Of a stretch of 64,000 bases of DNA, positions 48,693 through 56,291 are shown one piece after another. The stretch is from positions 3,782,001-3,846,000 of the forward strand of contig NZ_CP041046.1 of assembly GCF_006385595.1 (NCBI RefSeq), given 5' to 3'. Source of the DNA: Luteibacter pinisoli (GTDB taxonomy: Bacteria; Pseudomonadota; Gammaproteobacteria; Xanthomonadales; Rhodanobacteraceae). The notes beneath the pieces are model-generated. The model did no database searches, had not been told where the DNA came from, and saw only the letters and a list, made by a program, of their open reading frames with translations. The position numbers and the translations under genes were made by a program. The first letter of the stretch is position 1; the number at the start of each line of letters is the position of its first letter.

Positions 48693-48725
48693 ACACCGGG
48701 TCAGGCGTGTTTCCTGATCCGGTGT
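48693..48725. terminator. Stem-loop between M13 gene and yehW
   Basis: ACACCGGGTCAGG (48693-48705) pairs with CCTGATCCGGTGT (48713-48725), 13 pairs including one G-T, around the loop CGTGTTT. It lies between convergent genes and overlaps the stop of the permease gene at 48701. It lacks a T run, so it may be a rho-aided or 3'-end-protecting structure. Confidence 0.5.
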
Positions 48726-49429
48726 TCGACCAGGCCAAGCAGGCCATCGACAGACAAGGCCAGGGCGCCGACCAGCAAGGCGCCCTGCACGACGTAAGCG
48801 GTGTTATTGCCGACAAGCCCTTCGACAATCGGCGCCCCCAACGTCGCAGCCCCCACGGCCGAACCAATCGTCGCCGTACCCACGCTGACAATCGCCGATA
48901 GCCGCACGCCGGCCATGATCGGCCCCGCCGCGAGCGGCAACTCCACGTCCCACAAGCGTCGCCAGCGCCCGTAGCCCATGCCATCGGCGGCATGCAGCGC
49001 GCTGGCCGGCACCTGGTCGAGGCCGGCCACGGTCTGGCCGAGCACGGGCAACACACCGTAGAGCGACAGCGCCAGCAGCGTCGGTGCCGCGCCGAAGCCA
49101 AGCAAGGGCACGGCGATGGCCAGCACGGCCACGGGCGGGAACGTCTGGCCGATCACGGCCACCGCACGCACGGTGGGCAGGAGCGAGCGGCCCGCGGGTC
49201 GCGTGGCGAGAATGCCCAGCGTCAGCCCGACGACGACCGCTATTCCAGTGGCAATGGCCACCAGCAGCGCATGCGAGAACGCCAGCGCGGTAAACGAGGT
49301 GCGCCAGTACAACGGGTGGGAAAGGTCCGGCATCCACGCGTGGAAAAGCGGCGCGGCGTGCGGCAGGACGACCAGCAGCACGACGAGCACCGCCAGCGGT
49401 AACCCGGCCCTGGCCTGCGTGGCCGTCAC
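48701..49429 (-). CDS. Osmoprotectant ABC permease (YehW-like)
   Basis: Inner-membrane permease of an OpuB/OsmF-type ABC importer for compatible solutes. It has 242 residues with about six helices and the BPD-transporter loop motif DGMGYGRWRRLWDVELPLAAGPIMAGVRL near residues 145-173. E. coli YehW has nearly the same length. Start is a GTG at 49429 overlapping the ATPase stop (GTGA). It is last of the four-gene transporter operon. Confidence 0.9.
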   Translation of the reverse strand: MTATQARAGLPLAVLVVLLVVLPHAAPLFHAWMPDLSHPLYWRTSFTALAFSHALLVAIATGIAVVVGLTLGILATRPAGRSLLPTVRAVAVIGQTFPPVAVLAIAVPLLGFGAAPTLLALSLYGVLPVLGQTVAGLDQVPASALHAADGMGYGRWRRLWDVELPLAAGPIMAGVRLSAIVSVGTATIGSAVGAATLGAPIVEGLVGNNTAYVVQGALLVGALALSVDGLLGLVEHRIRKHA

Positions 49430-50343
49430 GGCTTCCTCGCCACGATATCCGCCAGCAGCACGGCGCCGCCGCCTTCCACGGCGAGGCGATCGCGCCGCTG
49501 CGCCAGCATGGCCCCGAGCGCTTCCTGCAACGTGGCGTCGGGCGCAATCGCCTCGCCATCAGCGTGTTCATCGCGCCGCATCGTTTCACGCACGCAGCGC
49601 ACCGCCAGCTCACGCAGGTAGGCACGCGTGCCTCCCACAAACTCGCTTACCCGCTCATTGGCCGGCTCACGGATGAGTTCCAGCGGCGTGCCGACCTGGG
49701 CAAGGCGTCCGTCGAGCATCAGGCCCACGCGATCGCCCAGGCGGAACGCTTCATCCATGTCGTGCGTGACGAACAACATGGCCGTGCCGGTATCGCGCTG
49801 GATGGACTTGACGCTGGCCTGTAGCGACTCGCGAGTCAGTGGATCCAGCGCACCGAACGGTTCGTCCATCAACACGATCTTCGGCCGCGCGGCCAGCGCG
49901 CGCGCCACGCCGACGCGCTGCGCCTGGCCACCGGATAGCGTATCCGGGTAGCGCCCGGCCATGCCGGGCTCGTCGAGCTTCAGCAAGGCGATGAGTTCCG
50001 CCACGCGCGCGTCGATCTCTTGCGCCGCCCAGCCGAGCAGGCGCGGCACGGTACCGATGTTCTCGGCCACCGTGCGGTGCGGGAACAGGCCCACGGACTG
50101 GATGGCGTAGCCGATGCCCCGGCGCAGCGTCTCGATCGGCTGGGTCGACACGTCCTTGCCGTCCACGAGCACGCGGCCGCTGTCGATGTGCGTCAGCCGG
50201 TTTACCGTGCGCAGCAGCGTGGACTTGCCCGAGCCCGACGGCCCGACGAGGACGAAGAACTCGCCATCCGCCACGCGCAGCGAGAGGTCTTCGATGACGA
50301 CGTGCTCGCCGAAGGCCTTGCGGACGTGTTCGAACTCGATCAT
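49426..50343 (-). CDS. Osmoprotectant ABC ATP-binding protein (YehX-like)
   Basis: ATPase subunit that powers the importer. Walker A is VGPSGSGKSTLLR near residues 33-45, the signature LSGGQAQRVGVARAL near 135-149, and Walker B IVLMDEPFGALDPLTRES near 155-172, followed by the switch His in LFVTHDMDEA. After the ABC domain there is a C-terminal tail of about 60 residues (DATLQEALGAMLAQRRDRLAV) resembling half of a CBS domain, which in the OpuA family senses ionic strength. It has 305 residues. It overlaps both flanking permease genes by 4 bases. Confidence 0.93.
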   Translation of the reverse strand: MIEFEHVRKAFGEHVVIEDLSLRVADGEFFVLVGPSGSGKSTLLRTVNRLTHIDSGRVLVDGKDVSTQPIETLRRGIGYAIQSVGLFPHRTVAENIGTVPRLLGWAAQEIDARVAELIALLKLDEPGMAGRYPDTLSGGQAQRVGVARALAARPKIVLMDEPFGALDPLTRESLQASVKSIQRDTGTAMLFVTHDMDEAFRLGDRVGLMLDGRLAQVGTPLELIREPANERVSEFVGGTRAYLRELAVRCVRETMRRDEHADGEAIAPDATLQEALGAMLAQRRDRLAVEGGGAVLLADIVARKP

Positions 50344-51455
50344 GCGCGGCGCCCGGTAAGAGCCATCAGGCCCTGGAAAAGAAGATCAGCAGCGAGGGCC
50401 AGCATGATGATCGCCAGCGTCCCGAGCAACACCATGTCCGTCGCGCCCTGGCCGATGCCGAGGAAGACGAAGCGGCCCAGCCCGCCGGCGCCGATGAGCG
50501 CCGCCACGGCGGCGAGGCCAATGGTCTGCACCGCGACGATGCGCAGGCCGGCCAGCAACACCGGCCAGCCCAGCGGCAGCTGCACGCGCCACAGCACCTG
50601 GCCGCGGGTCATGCCGAGGCCACGGGCGGCTTCGCGCGTGTCCGGCGGCACGGCCTCGAGGCCGGTGACGGTGTAGCGGACCACAGGCAGCAGCGCATAC
50701 AGCACCAGCGCGAATACCGCCGGTGCCGCACCCGTGCCGCCGAAGCCCAGCGCCCCCAGCGCCGGCCACTGCCGGGCCAGCCAGGCGAACGGGCCGATCA
50801 GCAGGGCGAACAGCGCCAGCGAAGGCACGGTCTGCAGGAACGCGAGCACACCGACCAGCGTGCCGCCGGCCTTGCGCGCGCGCCAGGCCAGATAACCCAG
50901 CGGCGCACCGATGCCAAGGGCGATGGCCAGCGTCACCAGCGACAGGGTGATGTGCGTCGCCAGCGCATCGCTGAAGGCGCCGCGCTGGGCCTGCCATTCG
51001 CGCACCAGGGCGATGCTGTTGAAGGCGCCGGCCAGTGCGCCGCCGATCAGCACGGCCGCGATCAGCACCCAGCACGCGGTGCGCCAGGCGATGCGCAGGT
51101 GGCGCAGGCGGTCGAGGAGCAGCAAGGCGGCGGCAAGCCACATCGTCCAGAAGCCCGCGCCGAGCTGGATGCGGGTGGTCGGTGCCGCGTGCTGGAGCAG
51201 CAGCGTCGCGTCATGGCCGGCGAGGAACGGCAGCCCGAGCGTCAGCGTCAGAGCCATCACGGCACCGCCGCGATACACACCCGCCGCCGCGGTCAGCAGC
51301 CAGAGCAGCGTGAGAAGCCACACATGCGGGCTCGCCGGGTGACCGCTAAGCAACCGGTTCGGCGCGACATGCAGGAAGGCCATCGCCACCGTCGCCATCA
51401 GCCCGACGACGCACAAGACGATCACCGGCAGGCGCCCTGCTCGTTGCCCGGTCAT
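50340..51455 (-). CDS. Osmoprotectant ABC permease (YehY-like)
   Basis: Larger permease of the pair, 371 residues. The N-terminal half adds about four extra helices (LPVIVLCVVGLMATVAMAFL onward). The permease core begins near residue 165 (DALATHITLSLVTLAIALGIGAPLGYLAW), and the coupling loop is AARGLGMTRGQVLWRVQLPLGWPVLLAGLR near 282-311. This layout matches E. coli YehY. ATG at 51455 overlaps the stop of the binding-protein gene. Confidence 0.9.
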   Translation of the reverse strand: MTGQRAGRLPVIVLCVVGLMATVAMAFLHVAPNRLLSGHPASPHVWLLTLLWLLTAAAGVYRGGAVMALTLTLGLPFLAGHDATLLLQHAAPTTRIQLGAGFWTMWLAAALLLLDRLRHLRIAWRTACWVLIAAVLIGGALAGAFNSIALVREWQAQRGAFSDALATHITLSLVTLAIALGIGAPLGYLAWRARKAGGTLVGVLAFLQTVPSLALFALLIGPFAWLARQWPALGALGFGGTGAAPAVFALVLYALLPVVRYTVTGLEAVPPDTREAARGLGMTRGQVLWRVQLPLGWPVLLAGLRIVAVQTIGLAAVAALIGAGGLGRFVFLGIGQGATDMVLLGTLAIIMLALAADLLFQGLMALTGRRA

Positions 51456-52387
51456 TTGAGCAGTCCTTCGCTGCGCAGGTAATCTGCGGCCACCTTCGAG
51501 GCGTCTTCGCCATCGATCTGCGTGCGTGCATTCATCGCACGCAGGCGCTCCACGGTGAGCGGTGCGAAGGCGGCGTCCAGCGCGCCGCGCATGGCGGGAT
51601 ACTCTTTCAACACGGCGTCGCGCACCACCGGCGCCGGCTGGTAGACCATCTCCACATGCTTCGGATCGTCCAGCACGACGAGGCCGGTGACGGCGATCGC
51701 TCCATCGGTGGAGTAGACCATGCTCGCGTTCACGCCCGAGGTGCCTTCGGCGGCGGCCTTGATCGTGGCCGAGGTATCGCCGCCGGCGAGCACCAGCAGC
51801 TGCTCGCCACGCAGGGTGAAACCATACGCTTTCTGGAACGCAGGCAACGCGGCGTCGCTCTCGACGAATTCCGCCGAGCCGGCCAGCAGCACGTCGCCGC
51901 CGCCGTTCGCCCAGCGCGCAAAATCCGCCAGCGACTGCAGGTGGTTCGCTGCCGCGACGTCCTTGCGCACGCCGATCGCCCAGTGGTTATCGGCCGGCGC
52001 GGGATGCAGCCAGGTCACGTGGTTCACGGTGTCCAGCTGCGCGGCCAGCGCATACGCCTTCGCCGCATCGCGATAAGCGGCGTCGTTTTCCCGGTGGAAG
52101 AAGAACGCCGCGTTGCCGGTGTATTCCGGATACACATCCAGATCCCCGCCCAGCAGCGCGCGACGCACGATCGACGTGGGTCCCAGTTGCGTGTGGTCCA
52201 CGACCGGGATGCCGGCGTGCTTCAACACCTGCAATACCACCTGGCCGAGGAAGGCCCCCTCGTTGTCCGCCTTCGAGCCCACCCGCACCGCGTCGCCCGC
52301 ATGGGCGTCCAGCGCACACACCATCAAAACCACGACCACAATGTAGGAGCGCACCCTGTGCGCGACATCTTTCGCGACACCCCCCAT
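51452..52387 (-). CDS. Osmoprotectant-binding protein (YehZ/OsmF-like)
   Basis: Periplasmic solute-binding protein of the glycine-betaine/choline-type family. The mature part starts VRVGSKADNEGAFLGQVVLQVLKHAGIPV, followed by LGPTSIVRRALLGGDLDVYPEYTGN, a typical ligand-site region. The start is uncertain: ATG at 52387 gives a long n-region, while GTG at 52354 gives a compact signal peptide (RSYIVVVVLMVCALDAHA). Neither has a clear ribosome site. The N-terminal codons lie inside a REP-like element (52342-52366). It is 10 bases from the stop of the glycosidase gene, so the two are probably cotranscribed. Confidence 0.88.
   Translation of the reverse strand: MGGVAKDVAHRVRSYIVVVVLMVCALDAHAGDAVRVGSKADNEGAFLGQVVLQVLKHAGIPVVDHTQLGPTSIVRRALLGGDLDVYPEYTGNAAFFFHRENDAAYRDAAKAYALAAQLDTVNHVTWLHPAPADNHWAIGVRKDVAAANHLQSLADFARWANGGGDVLLAGSAEFVESDAALPAFQKAYGFTLRGEQLLVLAGGDTSATIKAAAEGTSGVNASMVYSTDGAIAVTGLVVLDDPKHVEMVYQPAPVVRDAVLKEYPAMRGALDAAFAPLTVERLRAMNARTQIDGEDASKVAADYLRSEGLLK
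52342..52366. repeat. REP-like element inside a signal-peptide region
   Basis: A 25-base element beginning TGTAGGAGCGCACCC and ending TGTGCGCGAC. An exact inverted copy of all 25 bases is present at 61776-61800. GCGCA/TGCGC can pair around the CCC centre. It overlaps the start region of the osmoprotectant-binding protein gene. Confidence 0.75.
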
Positions 52388-52396
52388 AGCCAAGCG

Positions 52397-54997
52397 CTAG
52401 CGCCCCAACAAATCAGCAAACATCTGCTTGAACGCATCATCGATCGGCGTGGCATTCACGCTCGCCGGCAAGCCCTTGAAGCGCTCCTCGAACTCCGACA
52501 CGCCCTCGGAGAAGCGCGCCGCGCGGCCCATGTCGTCGCCCTCCTCCACCGCATACGCCAGAACCCGCGCGGCCTGGCCGGCGAGATCGACGTCGTCCGG
52601 CAACGCCGAGATATCGCCCCACACCTGCTTCAGGTAATGCACCGCTTCACCCGCGCGGCGCATGCGATGGAGCAATCCGCGTGGAATCGCGTGCTCGGGG
52701 GCGAAGCGCGCCACGATGTCCTGCGGGCGGCTCACCAGCTTCGAGCCGAGGTCGATGCGAATGCATAGCCACGCCGTGTCGAACAACCAGGTGCGCGGCG
52801 CCGGCTCGGCGCTGTACGGCAGGACCTCGCCGTTCACTTCCACGCTTTCCGGGATGCCCGCATCCAGCAGCTCCACCACGTAGCGTCGGGTGCTCGGCCG
52901 GCCGGTGTAATCGCCGTCCATCGCATCGATATGCACGCGGTGCGCGCGGTCGCCGCGGCGGCTGCGCACGCAGGTGCGCGCGAATTCGCCGCGCTGGTAG
53001 CCCTGCGACCGGCCGTCATCGTCGTACAGCGACGTCGAGCCCTCGTCACCCGGGAACACCTGCAGGATCAGTTCGTCCGGCACGGTGGAGAGGTTGCGCA
53101 TCCCTTCGGGATACAGCGGCACCACGCTGCCCGGCCGCACGAAGATCGGGATCTCTTCCAGCGTGTACGAGCGCTCCAGCACGCCGCCGCCATCGTAGGC
53201 TTCGGCACCATCGCGGCTGTACCACAGGCCCGGCGGCAGCCAGACGGGGAACTTTGCCGTGCCGTCCGCACCCACCGGCGTCGTCACCGGCGCCACCAGC
53301 ACATCGTTGCCAAACATGTACTGCGCGGGGTGCGTATAGGCTTCCTCGTGCTCCGGCCAGTGGTAGTACATCGGCCGCACCAGCGACATGCCGGTGTCGT
53401 AGGCATCGCGCGCGGCGCCATAGATGTACGGCGCCAGCTGGTAGCGCAGGCGGATCGCCGCGAACACCGCGTCGCCATACGGCGGGCCGAAGTGCCACGG
53501 CTCCTTGTGCAGGCTGGCTTCCTTCGCCGAGTGCGTGCGCAGCACCGGCGAGAACACGCCCAGCTGCATCCATCGCGCATACAGCTCCGGCTCCAGGTGG
53601 CGCTCCGGACGCGGGATCTCCTTGCGGAAGGTGTGCCCGCCGATGTCGTGGCTCCAGTAGCCGTACAGCACGTTCGACGCCATGGCGGTGAAATGCGGCT
53701 GGAAGGCCAGCGAGTTCCAGCCGATGACGCTGTCGCCGGAAAAACCAATCGGGTAACGGTGGTTACCCAGCCCACCCCAGCGGTGGTAGATCAGGCCACG
53801 GCGGTCGTCGTCGCGCTGCATCTCGGTGAAGAACACATGGTTGAGCCACCACGTGTTCGACAGGCCGGGGAACTTCTTCGATTCCTTCCACTGCTGCCAG
53901 TCCAGCCACCAGAAGTCCACGCCCTCCTTTTCCAGCGGGTGCAGGATGGTGTCGAACAGCGCACGCATGTATGGCTGCGACGCGCCTTCAAAGGGAATGG
54001 GCGCATTCGTCGAGGTATCCCACGACAGCGCCTTCGCCATCGCGTCGTACTTCTCCTCGTGCGGCATCACGCCCGAGGCCGGATGCAGGTTCAGCGTGAC
54101 GTGCAGGTTCTCGCCACGCGCCCAGCGCATGAAGGCCTTCGGGTGCGGGAACAGGCTGCGGTTGAAGGTGTAGCCGGTCCAGCCGGACTGCTCGCCGAAC
54201 TCGTCGTGGTGTTCGTGGCCCGGGCGCAGGGAGAGGCCCGGCGTGGTGTGCCAGTCCATGTCCAGCACCAGCACGTCCAGCGGGATGCGCTCTTTCTCGA
54301 AGCGCGCGCCGAGGGTGCGCAGCTCCTCGTCGGAGTAGTTCCAGTAGCGCGACCACCAGTAGCCGAACACAAAGCGCGGCGGGATCGGCTGCGGGCCGGA
54401 GATGGCCGCGAAGTCCGAGAGCGCGGCGCGGAAGTCGTGGCCATAGCCGAAGAAGTACCAGTCCTGGCGCTCGCCGCCCGGCACCTCGGACACCCAGCCA
54501 TCGTCGCCGATGCCGAAGCCCTGGGTGTCGTCGACCAGGTGCCAGCCGTCGCGGGCGATCAGGCCTTCTTCCAGGGGCAGCTTGCTGCCGTCGGTCCAGG
54601 TGTCGCCGTCGTAGCGGTCCAGTGTGCGGTAGGTGCCCCCGAGGTTCTGCTTCTGGACGTCCCCGGGGTGCCAGGTGGACTCCAGGCCGGGGCCGCGGAC
54701 CACGATGGACAGGTTGTCGGCCGTGAAACGGCCCGTGTCCTTGGTGTAGCGCAGGCGGAGCAGGCCCGTATCCACCTCGATGGTGGTGTCGTCCTCCTCG
54801 ATATGGAAAGGCGGCACATCCAGGGCCCGGTGGACCACCACCTGGGTGCGGATATCGCGAAAGCTCCCGTCCTCGCTCCACTCCAGGCGGATCAGCCGGG
54901 GGGTGAGTACCGTGAACCGCGCCGGGCCGCGCTCTATCGTGGCTTCGGGCCATGCGGCGGCGCCCGGCAAGGGCTGGCGGTCGTTCGTCGCTTCCAT
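52397..54997 (-). CDS. Family 31 glycoside hydrolase
   Basis: Retaining alpha-glycosidase (alpha-glucosidase or alpha-xylosidase class). The N-terminal beta-sandwich spans about residues 15-220 and the catalytic barrel about 240-560. The nucleophile Asp is in FWWLDWQQW (near residue 370) and the acid/base Asp in IGFSGDSVIGW (near 430). Beta domains follow. An unusual Ala/Arg-rich helical extension of about 110 residues closes the protein (from HAIPRGLLHRMRRAGEAVHYLKQ to the end). No signal peptide is seen from the ATG at 54997, so it is probably cytoplasmic; 866 residues. A longer start upstream is possible but not convincing. The substrate is not deducible. It leads into the osmoprotectant transporter genes. 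Confidence 0.9.
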   Translation of the reverse strand: MEATNDRQPLPGAAAWPEATIERGPARFTVLTPRLIRLEWSEDGSFRDIRTQVVVHRALDVPPFHIEEDDTTIEVDTGLLRLRYTKDTGRFTADNLSIVVRGPGLESTWHPGDVQKQNLGGTYRTLDRYDGDTWTDGSKLPLEEGLIARDGWHLVDDTQGFGIGDDGWVSEVPGGERQDWYFFGYGHDFRAALSDFAAISGPQPIPPRFVFGYWWSRYWNYSDEELRTLGARFEKERIPLDVLVLDMDWHTTPGLSLRPGHEHHDEFGEQSGWTGYTFNRSLFPHPKAFMRWARGENLHVTLNLHPASGVMPHEEKYDAMAKALSWDTSTNAPIPFEGASQPYMRALFDTILHPLEKEGVDFWWLDWQQWKESKKFPGLSNTWWLNHVFFTEMQRDDDRRGLIYHRWGGLGNHRYPIGFSGDSVIGWNSLAFQPHFTAMASNVLYGYWSHDIGGHTFRKEIPRPERHLEPELYARWMQLGVFSPVLRTHSAKEASLHKEPWHFGPPYGDAVFAAIRLRYQLAPYIYGAARDAYDTGMSLVRPMYYHWPEHEEAYTHPAQYMFGNDVLVAPVTTPVGADGTAKFPVWLPPGLWYSRDGAEAYDGGGVLERSYTLEEIPIFVRPGSVVPLYPEGMRNLSTVPDELILQVFPGDEGSTSLYDDDGRSQGYQRGEFARTCVRSRRGDRAHRVHIDAMDGDYTGRPSTRRYVVELLDAGIPESVEVNGEVLPYSAEPAPRTWLFDTAWLCIRIDLGSKLVSRPQDIVARFAPEHAIPRGLLHRMRRAGEAVHYLKQVWGDISALPDDVDLAGQAARVLAYAVEEGDDMGRAARFSEGVSEFEERFKGLPASVNATPIDDAFKQMFADLLGR

Positions 54998-55152
54998 GGG
55001 CGCGGGGACCCCTTCATCAACCAGAGGTGAACCAGTATGACGCGTTGCCGCATGGAGTGCTGGTGAAGGCGTGCGATTGACGCGGATTTGGCGATTCGTG
55101 CACTGAGGGGCAGGCACCTTCCCTAGGGTCAATATGACGGACGGAGCAAGCC

Positions 55153-55407
55153 ATGAACGAAGATCAGATCCGCGGTGCAGCCAATACCATCGGTGGACGC
55201 GTGCAGCGCGCCGCCGGCGCCCTTACCGGTGACCATGGACTCGAAGGTGAAGGTGCCGTCCGCGAAGCCGCGGGCCGGGTGCAGCAGAAGGCCGGCGACG
55301 CGGTAGACAGCGTGCGTGACGTCGTCGCGCATCGTCCGCTGGGTGCCATCCTCAGCGGCTTCGGCATCGGCATCCTGGTGGGGCTGCTGATCGCTCGCCG
55401 CGATTAA
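55153..55407 (+). CDS. CsbD-like stress protein with C-terminal membrane helix
   Basis: Small protein of 84 residues. The N-terminal half is CsbD-like (MNEDQIRGAANTIGGRVQRA, then GALTGDHGLEGEGAVREAAG). The C-terminal half ends in a hydrophobic glycine-rich helix with a basic tip (GAILSGFGIGILVGLLIARRD), as in YqjD/DUF883 proteins that bind ribosomes at the membrane. It is thus a hybrid of the two patterns. GGAG lies about 8 bases before the ATG. CsbD proteins are usually induced by general stress; regulation here is not visible. A strong terminator follows. Confidence 0.85.
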   Translation: MNEDQIRGAANTIGGRVQRAAGALTGDHGLEGEGAVREAAGRVQQKAGDAVDSVRDVVAHRPLGAILSGFGIGILVGLLIARRD

Positions 55408-55428
55408 GCCAGGCGTAAGCGATGAAAG

Positions 55429-55462
55429 GCAGGAGCGCATGCGAGTGCGCTCCTGCTTTTTT
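55429..55462 (+). terminator. Intrinsic terminator of the csbD-like gene
   Basis: GCAGGAGCGCA (55429-55439) pairs perfectly with TGCGCTCCTGC (55446-55456) around a 6-base loop, followed by six T. This is a clear rho-independent terminator. The stem contains the GGAGCGC word of the local REP family. Confidence 0.9.
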
Positions 55463-55477
55463 GTGCGCGTGTACGGG

Positions 55478-55726
55478 TTACGACGCGTAGTGGGATTTCA
55501 ACTGGCCCACGGTCACGGGCAGCTCGGTCGGGTCCATGGCCTGGAGCACCACCCACTCGCAGAACGAGGCATGGGTCGGCAGGTCGAAGGCGATGTACCG
55601 GTCCAGCGAATCGATCACATCCTCGGGCAGATCCACGAGGCGGGTCCCGTCATCGACATCGGCACACACCCCCAGGATCACGTTCAGGGGCTCGAAGGTC
55701 TCGATACGTACAGCGGCCAGTGCCAT
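55478..55726 (-). CDS. Hypothetical protein, 82 aa
   Basis: I do not recognise this protein. It is soluble and slightly acidic, with no signal or membrane segment: MALAAVRIETFEPLNVILGV, then CADVDDGTRLVDLPEDVIDSLDRYIAFDL and THASFCEWVVLQAMDP. ATG at 55726 has GGAGAG about 8 bases upstream, and codon use fits the neighbours, so it is likely a real gene. It converges with the csbD-like gene across that gene's terminator and borders the RHS island. Confidence 0.65.
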   Translation of the reverse strand: MALAAVRIETFEPLNVILGVCADVDDGTRLVDLPEDVIDSLDRYIAFDLPTHASFCEWVVLQAMDPTELPVTVGQLKSHYAS

Positions 55727-55854
55727 CAGGGGTCTCTCCGGAAGGTCATGGCCTTATCTACGCTTATCGGATGACCGTCCAGTGCGAAACATATGACAAA
55801 TTGTCGTTAAACCCTGAACCTTATCGTGCCCTTACGAAAAATCGCACATCGTGC

Positions 55855-55944
55855 TTAGCGGTATTTGCCGAGGCCCGTCTGCTGGAAAAGGATCAGCAAC
55901 GCGCCGTCGATCCAGAGGCGGCCGAAGCTTTCGCGGGTACAGCC
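55855..55944 (-). pseudogene. Orphan 3' end of the M50/HlyD-like gene
   Basis: On the minus strand this stretch encodes CTRESFGRLWIDGALL, then ILFQQTGLGKYR and a TAA. It aligns without gaps with the last 28 codons of the gene at 61816 (GTRESLGRRWIDSALL, then ILLQQTGLGKDG). The DNA identity is 76 of 83 bases (55856-55938 with 61817-61899), and five of the seven differences change the amino acid. No upstream coding part exists: the match ends next to a run of 10 C (55943-55952). It is a gene fragment, either displaced by the RHS insertion or left from a lost paralogue. Confidence 0.8.
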
Positions 55945-56291
55945 CCCCCCCCTTGCGGGCCTCTGGAACCTTCCTCTCGGCCCTGCTCATTACGAATTTC
56001 CTTATCCGGCCGCGCGTTAACCGTGCGGAGCGACCGGTCGATTCTCCTCGTAGTGTTTTCTCACTTTTCGCCACGGCGAGCGCGCAACCGAAGTTCCCTG
56101 CCATCGCTGTTCGCGCATGAACTGCGCGTCTGATCGTCAGTCTTGTAACGACCAGATGCGAAAGATCTCCTCGCTCAATTTGAGAGTATTCCTACTAAAA
56201 AGCGCGACGTACGGGCCATTGCGCAGGGGAATTCGGTGAGGCATCACGAAGGCATCTAGACTCCGCCGCCTTCGTCACATCTGGACAGCTC
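55945..56291. other. Upstream region of the RHS gene
   Basis: About 350 bases of lower GC content than the flanks. No gene is supported. A C10 homopolymer opens it (55943-55952). Near the RHS start, ACGAAGGC (56246-56253) and GCCTTCGT (56268-56275) form an inverted repeat of 8 bases, a possible operator or hairpin just before the ATG. No clear promoter hexamers are seen. Confidence 0.4.
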
